The notes under the pieces are model-generated. The model searched no databases. It had not been told where the DNA came from and saw only the letters and a list, made by a program, of their open reading frames with translations. This document shows positions 57,641-64,000 of a DNA stretch of 64,000 bases, one piece after another; within the stretch, counting starts at the first letter, position 1; each line of letters starts with the position of its first letter. The translations under genes were made by a program, and so were the position numbers. The DNA comes from Paracentrotus lividus (lineage: Eukaryota > Echinodermata > Echinoidea > Camarodonta > Echinidae), in NCBI GenBank assembly GCA_940671915.1, contig CALNVZ010003426.1, positions 13,402,882 through 13,466,881 of the forward strand, in the 5' to 3' direction.

Positions 57641-58220
57641 AAATCGAACCATGGTAGTCAAATGTATCGACTTCAAGTCTATCGCAGCTCCCAAGTCTCT
57701 CGTCCATAAAAAGGCCACCAACGACCTGACCATGGTTATGTACAATCCTCCTTTATTATATCCTCTCGCGAAAATATCTGATACGCTCCGCAAATTATTC
57801 TCGATTTTTGAAACGATGTTAAAATAATCGACGAAGCTTCCAGATTCTTAAAATTAAACGTAGTAAATACAACGTTGCATATCAAACGGGTAGGCTTACT
57901 CTGAACGAGAGACGTACTACGAACATGGTACCTAACTTTTTATTCATTCTGCGCATTAGGCACTCTTTAGTGGACTGTTTGGACGCTGCTACGAACGGGT
58001 ATAGAGTGAACGAGCCGTTTAACTCGTCTGAAGTGGATAACAACGTATTACGGACCGCGATAAAGACGGAAGTGTGATAAGTAATCAAAACGAGCACTAT
58101 TTTATGATTATAATGAAACCCTCACCGGTCACTCGTATAATCAAGAAATTAATTTTTCAAAGTTGGATAATATACCACCCGACCAAGAGCACGGTTCAGC
58201 ATTTTTGTTAAAGGAACGTG
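57641..58220 (+). pseudogene. Broken coding-like stretch of unknown family
   Basis: Several plus-strand frames with protein-like, CG-richer codon use follow each other. One runs from ATG 57651 (VKCIDFKSIAAPKSLVHKKA) to a stop near 57825. A second is at about 57850-58078 (YNVAYQTGRLTLNERR, then VNEPFNSSEVDNNVLRTAIK). A third is at about 58105-58230 (NFSKLDNIPPDQEHGSAFLL). They could be one gene with two or three frameshifts. I do not recognise it. The surroundings are AT-rich and show no related exons. Confidence 0.3.
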
Positions 58221-60915
58221 CAAGAACGTAAAAATAGAAGTATATACACGGATGGTTATTACAGTGTGTCCCAAAAAGAACTATTACACTTTGAAATGGC
58301 TACCAAATAATAAAAAGTATAAGATTCTTTGGCTAAAAGGTGTGGGTATCGTATATAAGACTGCATAATCCTAAACTATCATTATGACGACAAAATTAGG
58401 ATAATATAACGCACTGCTTCTAGGAGTAATGCCCACTTTTGTAAAGGACACAAAAATTAGGCCTAGGAATTCGACTATCATTCTCTGCACACTGGTTATG
58501 CAACGCCTGGAATGGTCAAAATTAACGATGAAATAAATAAAATCAATCATAGTCAACCAAATAAACTCACAAAGTTAGTAAAGAAACAATTATATAAGTA
58601 TGACAGAGAATGGTTATGAATCACCATTGTATACATATATATATTATGCTGCTCTCCTATAATTGTATTTTCGTCGTTGTTGGCAATCGATGGCGCGTCA
58701 TCCTCTATTTTGACTCCTTCATGGCGTTCGCTCGATCACACCAGGTTTCCTCTTGAACATATAGAAGAGATGTGAGAGTCAAACTGCCGGCAGAAGCAAA
58801 ATTTTATGTCCTTTACAAAACTGGAGGCATTACCTCTACTGAAGTGACGTTCGTTTATTTACGGAATTTTTTGTTGTCATACATGATAGCGTTGAGGTAT
58901 AGTGAGCAAAGATGACATCTTATATACATAATAAATCTTTCCCCCAAGAATCATGTAATGAGTGTTTCTAGTTGAATAGTCTTATTAAAAAGTGTTTTTA
59001 TACTTCTTTATATGAGGTACGCCAGTGTGTAGATACACCTCTATGGTGTGACGGCCACCTAATTACATATAATAAACCAATCAAACACTCACTCCTATTT
59101 ACGGATTATGGGATTTAGGAACGCAATGCATAATTTACTATGCTTTCGTGTTCTAAATGTGCAGTTTATAGAATTTTTACTTTGTACAGAAAGTTGTTGT
59201 TGTTGCTCTCTTACAGATTTGGTCAGCTTTCATTTCTTCTCGTATTATTGCGCCTCAGACTAAACATTATGACACAGTTTCTCTTTGTGGTAAAGATATT
59301 AACCCCAAAAAAGTATAAATAATATACAGTTAATAATACATACTATATATAAGTATAATATAATAAATAATATGGTTAATATACAATTTGTATATTATCA
59401 ACCACATTTCTTTCGCTAGATTAATTTATATAAAAAGGGGAGATTGCCAAGGCTGTGTGACAGTCCATCACCTATACTACTAATAAGTTAAATGTTATGT
59501 ATATATTATTTTATCCCTGCTCGCCGCTCGCTATATTGATATCTACTATGCTATAGGTGATATCCTTTATGTATTATATAAATAGAATAGGATATGAATA
59601 TTATCATAATCACGTTAATACGTATTACAGTTTAGAGCCAAAATTTGCAATTACAAACCTGTGTAAGAATAATCATATAACTATATAAATTCTCAACCAT
59701 CAATTAAGAAATAATTGGACATCATCAATATTAATGATAGAAAGTGTTGGGTAGGATACATACATTAAATCGATACTGTGTGTTTCTGCAGAAAATATAT
59801 TATTCATAAAATGAATGGAGTTAGTGAGTAGACACTCTATATATGTGGTTGATACTCAAGCAATTTGGTATAAATAATCAATGTGAGTGGGAATCAAGAG
59901 ATGCCGTTACATTACCACTAACCTAAGAACTTATCTTGAATGTGCTGCCTTGTATTGTAGTTTTATTATTAATATTCTGCGACTCCGTTGGGACTTTCTG
60001 TCATACCTAATCTCCGTTCTTCATGATTGTCCGTTACATTCCTGCTCGAGCAACCCTTCATGTCAAACAATAATCAAGAGTCCTCTATTTGCCGTTTCCT
60101 CTTTGCGCAGAATACTGTTTATTTACAGTTCTAGGTATAACCTTGATCCCATGGTGTCGTACCAGGGATCTTTGGTCTAAGACATGTGACAATCCCTCTA
60201 TAATCCCCTTTTTTTCTGTTTAGCGCCAGTCTTAAAACTGCATGTAATGGAAATGTGTGAATTGAAAGTTCTCAACTTTAATATTGCGTAAAACTTTCAG
60301 AGCTGGATATATTATCCCTGATACTAATGCTACCATGCCTCCAAACATCAATAAGCAACCAATGAACAAATATACCCATTGATACAATCCACTGATTAAT
60401 CTAAGATATTAATTTTCATATTTAATTATTCTATTGAATTTCAATGTAAACAATTACTCACCTCTGAAGATCCCTCCTTTAAATTCAGAAATAATATTTG
60501 ATTGAGAGAATAATATGGAAGAACAGAATAACAAATATTAAATTTTGATGGAAATTTATCCACAAATCGCCTCAGTACTACGACTCTACCAATAAAACAA
60601 AAGATCGAACACATGCTTAATGTTCCACTGTGTAAAGTGCACTGTATGTTTCCTTGATCCCTCCTAAAAATAATTATATTAATAATTATGTGAAAAATGG
60701 GAGTAAATTGTTATCCCGAAACAGTGGAAGACCCTAATTCTTCCAAGGTTATTTAAAGTATACACACGTGAGCAAAAAAACACAATGATTTTGATGACAT
60801 TAATGGCCAACCAGCCTTACAAATGGTCATCTGAATAGCCACTTATCGTCGTTTATACGATCACATGCTAGAAAATGAACTTGAATCTCTCAGACCTTAA
60901 TAGTCCTGTAAAGGT
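58221..60915. other. Unassigned AT-rich sequence
   Basis: No coding module or transposon end recognised. A TGTGTCCC-type word near 58264 and TA-rich stretches near 59330-59400 are all that stands out. Confidence 0.4.
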
Positions 60916-61100
60916 CTGTCACGGCGGTTAATTTGTAATTAACACGCGCCCCAAATGGGCCGCTCGGGCTGATTCGTCCGGCAGAAAGAGCTCCGGCTTA
61001 AAATGGGTGAGACGATCGTGCACCTTAAGGTGAGCAGGCTCGAACAACAGCCACAATGATCTTGAGCTGCGTCGTGGCAAGTGCTTTTTATCGATACGAA
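60916..61100. other. GC-richer island of unknown identity
   Basis: The segment from CACGGCGGTTAATTTG to GAGCTGCGTCGTGGC has far more G and C than its surroundings and contains GGCCGCTCGGGCTGATTCG and CCGGCAGAAAGAGCTCCGG, which can form a stem. No ORF motif or RNA family is recognised. Confidence 0.3.
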
Positions 61101-61893
61101 ATTACACGTTAGATACAGAGCCTCTTGCTCGCACCTCAGCATATGATACACTTTTGCTCAGTTATAGCTGTCTAGTTGAGAGTCTCGGCATTACATTATG
61201 CGCTCTTAAATCACCAAATTATTGTCCCGAATTACACCATGGACAAAGTGCAATAACAGGGTTGTAGGGCTTATCTCTTATGAATTATCGTTTTGACGAA
61301 GTCATTTATTATAACGAATTGCGTTTTATTTTGGTTCTAGATTATAGAACTTGAATAGCAAGAAGAAGATTTTTGAAGAGTTTGCAATCATGCATAAAAG
61401 CACGAAATGCCGTGCTTCATGCTCTCACGAGGGGCCGGGGAACGGTGCCGGGGCCCGTTGGTTGTTGGTGAAATCCCGTTAATATATAATTGCCCATTGA
61501 CATTAGGAGATATTATAGATGCTATATACAAATCCCATCTGGGTGAAATTTCTATAGCGACTTCACTCTTAAGAAGACTTATTCTTGTGTTGAATCTATA
61601 CTTGATTTTAATATGATTTCTTTTTAAAAAATAGTATGTAAATCCCTAACAAATAAGGTTCTTTATAGACGCAAAATAAATTAATACATGCCAACACGTC
61701 ATGACTTTCCCAACTAACTTACACGGAAGGTAATTAAATCGTTAAACCCATCATAATATGGAACGCCAACGAATGGATTTCATTTGTAACTAGCTTTCGT
61801 GGAGCCACTTTCCTCCAAAATTCCCTTATTTATCGAAACTTCACATGGCTAACAGACTCTAGGAAACTTCCTAATCTAAATATAAAATCAAAA
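61101..61893. other. Unassigned sequence
   Basis: Nothing recognisable. Confidence 0.4.
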
Positions 61894-63158
61894 TACACTG
61901 TCCGTCATTAAAGGTGGAAATATATTTTTTGCCTGCTATAGCACATGAGTTTTGCTCTGCGACGATTTAATTTATTGAATATGTTATGTCCTCTGCTTTT
62001 TATTTTTGGGACCTGCTGGCAATATCTCCGCGTATGTGACATTTCATATCCTCCATATTCCCATTCACAGTGGACTTTTCCAAAAAGGATTTCGTCAACC
62101 CCACGTGCATGCCACATTAATTGAGAATCGGAGTTTTTTCTCATTTTGCAGGACCCCTTATTTGTGTCCCCGGCCGACAAGCCCCCCTCAGTCCTCCACC
62201 CCCATGGAAACGCGACGAGAAGTGCTACTGTTTTATTTGATTTTATAAGGGTATAAATCTATATTTCTGGGGACCAGTGCTATTAGCCCATCATTAAGGC
62301 AAATTTCCAAGCTTTGACATTCGGGTCTTGCCTCCTGTGTCTATGGCCGTGAGGTTGAGTAAAAGAGAACAGATCCTGCGAATCTGTGGAACCAAGCTGC
62401 GGAATATTGTTTTATTCCATCTTTATGCTATGAAAACAATCAAAAAGTTATCACATGTGAAAAAACCATTTTTTAAACTCCGTAATATCAATTTCATTTT
62501 TCGCCTTAAATTAATTGTTTAGCCTTGATGACAAGGGCTTTAAATAGTCGTATTGCCTAATAATTTTACTTTTGATTTATTGTTTTCATGGTGTAAACAT
62601 GAATAAAATGAATTGTTGAACCCCAAATCCAAAATAAATTTTGACCCCTCCCCTAGACAAAAGAGTCGAGCCATGTAACCATAAAATCTAGAGTTTAATG
62701 TAAAAAGAACAATAAACAAATCTCCACCTCATGACGTGTTTCCGTGTAGGAGTAGGAGCTTTTAAGGGGTGCCATGTGCTGAATTGGCACGCAAAATAAT
62801 GTATAGAATACCCACTACCTTGAAGGATTCATTTAAGCCAGTGATATCTAAACCGAAAGGCCCACATCAAGTAACAAAATGCATCGAAAAATGGCTCTGA
62901 TCTTCGTTGGGCCGAATTTACCCTGTTACTTAAATCCGAAGGGCATGACAAACTTTTTTTGAGAGTAAAACATCCCCTGCGGAAGGGTTGAAAGGGAACG
63001 TCCAAGCATATACCAGGATCTCAGAAAGGGAAAAGCGGTGACAAACATCAATGTCAAGGAAATTAATAACGGAGTAAGAAAAGCAGCAACGAGTATGGTA
63101 TCAGCATTGAGGCCAGGATAGAAGAAAATACATATCCCACCTTATTATAAGTCATACG
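61894..63158. mobile_element. Family C foldback element, third copy
   Basis: Left end TACACTGTCCGTCATTAAAGG; right end ATCCCACCTTATTATAAGTC. The arms face each other through CCTAGACAAAAGAGTCGAGC, GAAATGTCACATAC-like and AGGAGTAGGAGC blocks. It is longer than the copy at 22092 and its right arm is more decayed. No transposase. Confidence 0.75.
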
Positions 63159-64000
63159 CAACAGCTGCGTTCATTAAAAAATGATATATGAAGTAGCCAC
63201 AGCAACTATTTTTTTAAGAATCTTAAATGATGTAACGCCAATTTTGAATTATGTTAAGCACATACCTTACAGATCTACTAATTAGTTATGGCCTAACCGT
63301 TTCTTAACACAACGCAAACGCGCATGGCCTGCACCCGCGTAGATGTATATCAGGTCCGGCAGATAGGAAATGCGGGATGCCAAGATCACTACAGTCAAGT
63401 TCTTCGAAGTACTGAAGTCTGTTCTTCTTAATCCCACAAATGCAAAAAATCCTGTAAATCAAATTTCTATTTTGCTAACAAATGTCTCGAATCTACAAAA
63501 TAATTATTCCTCATCTGAAAACCAATTTATCTTATAAAGCCATCTAAAATAGAATAGCTTCACATCACTGCTCCAACTGAAGAAACTAAGGAGCTATTCA
63601 CAATACAAGAACCGTTCTGGCGCAAGAATCCTATTCATAGCCTAACGGGATCGAAATTCATCTCCGCGACTTCTCGCACAGCACCGAACTAACATACAAC
63701 AACTTACAAACACCACACATAAACATATATATATGTATTTCAAGATTATTAGAATAATCTTACAACCGCATAGATAATAGGCATTGATTGGTTTACACCC
63801 ATAAATTTTCTATAATATGTACAACAATCTCAACAAGTAGTGATCTTGAACAACCACATTTGAAAAACACCATGTACACTTGTTTATTTATCTATCTTTA
63901 ATTTTCTACTCACTCTCTAACTGTCTATGGATAGTCTCTTATTTCTATGATTGAGTGTGTGACAATATAATGAAAAATAATATTCAATTATTTGAAACGG
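63159..64000. other. Unassigned sequence to the window end
   Basis: AT-rich, nothing recognisable. If gene 2 is still open here, this would be intron. Confidence 0.4.

Overview
The window looks like echinoderm, most probably sea urchin, nuclear DNA. It is AT-rich, its genes are split by long introns, and it is crowded with short inverted-repeat transposons, non-LTR retrotransposon fragments and microsatellites. It also carries the motifs GCGAGCGCGAAGCGCGAGC and TAGGCCTA, which I associate with sea urchin genomes. Kringle, CCP/sushi and SRCR modules on separate phase-1 exons fit the large SRCR repertoire of sea urchins. The species assignment is inference; no search was run.

Two plus-strand genes can be assembled exon by exon. 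Gene 1 (5126-18112) is a five-exon short-chain dehydrogenase/reductase of the RDH8 / 17-beta-HSD1 kind. Exons 2-5 are open, the splice phases match, and the NNAG motif, the Ser of the NISS segment, the YCASK Tyr/Lys pair and the PGPV loop are present. Exon 1 joins in the right phase but has a shortened glycine loop and two frameshifts, so the copy is either a pseudogene or carries assembly errors. Gene 2 starts at 21964 with a signal-peptide exon and runs past the last exon I can see (52300): signal peptide, kringle 1 (frameshifted), kringle 2, CCP-like module, two identical 27-nt microexons, SRCR, a 12-nt microexon, SRCR. All internal exons have phase 1-1 lengths. Kringle plus SRCRs recalls neurotrypsin, but no protease domain lies in the window.

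The introns are a stratified transposon record. At 31960-34889 a small AGGTTTTCCCGG-ended element is split by a 5'-truncated LINE with a 13-bp target duplication. That LINE is itself split by a TTAA/CCCTAATC piggyBac-like MITE, and a second LINE copy near 55.3 kb keeps the empty TTAA. At 39165-41084 a 1.92-kb element with 14-bp inverted ends and a 5-bp target duplication interrupts one copy of a local duplication whose other copy is uninterrupted. The least familiar object is a 3.36-kb inverted-repeat element (10631-13991) with nine copies of a 17-bp motif in both orientations and no long ORF.

Layout: 1-5125 repeats and unassigned sequence; 5126-18112 gene 1 with a transposon-filled intron 3; 18113-21963 a LINE and AT microsatellites; 21964-52300 gene 2; 52301-55380 nested transposons; 55381-61893 mostly unassigned AT-rich DNA with one broken coding-like stretch; 61894-63158 a foldback element; the rest unassigned.
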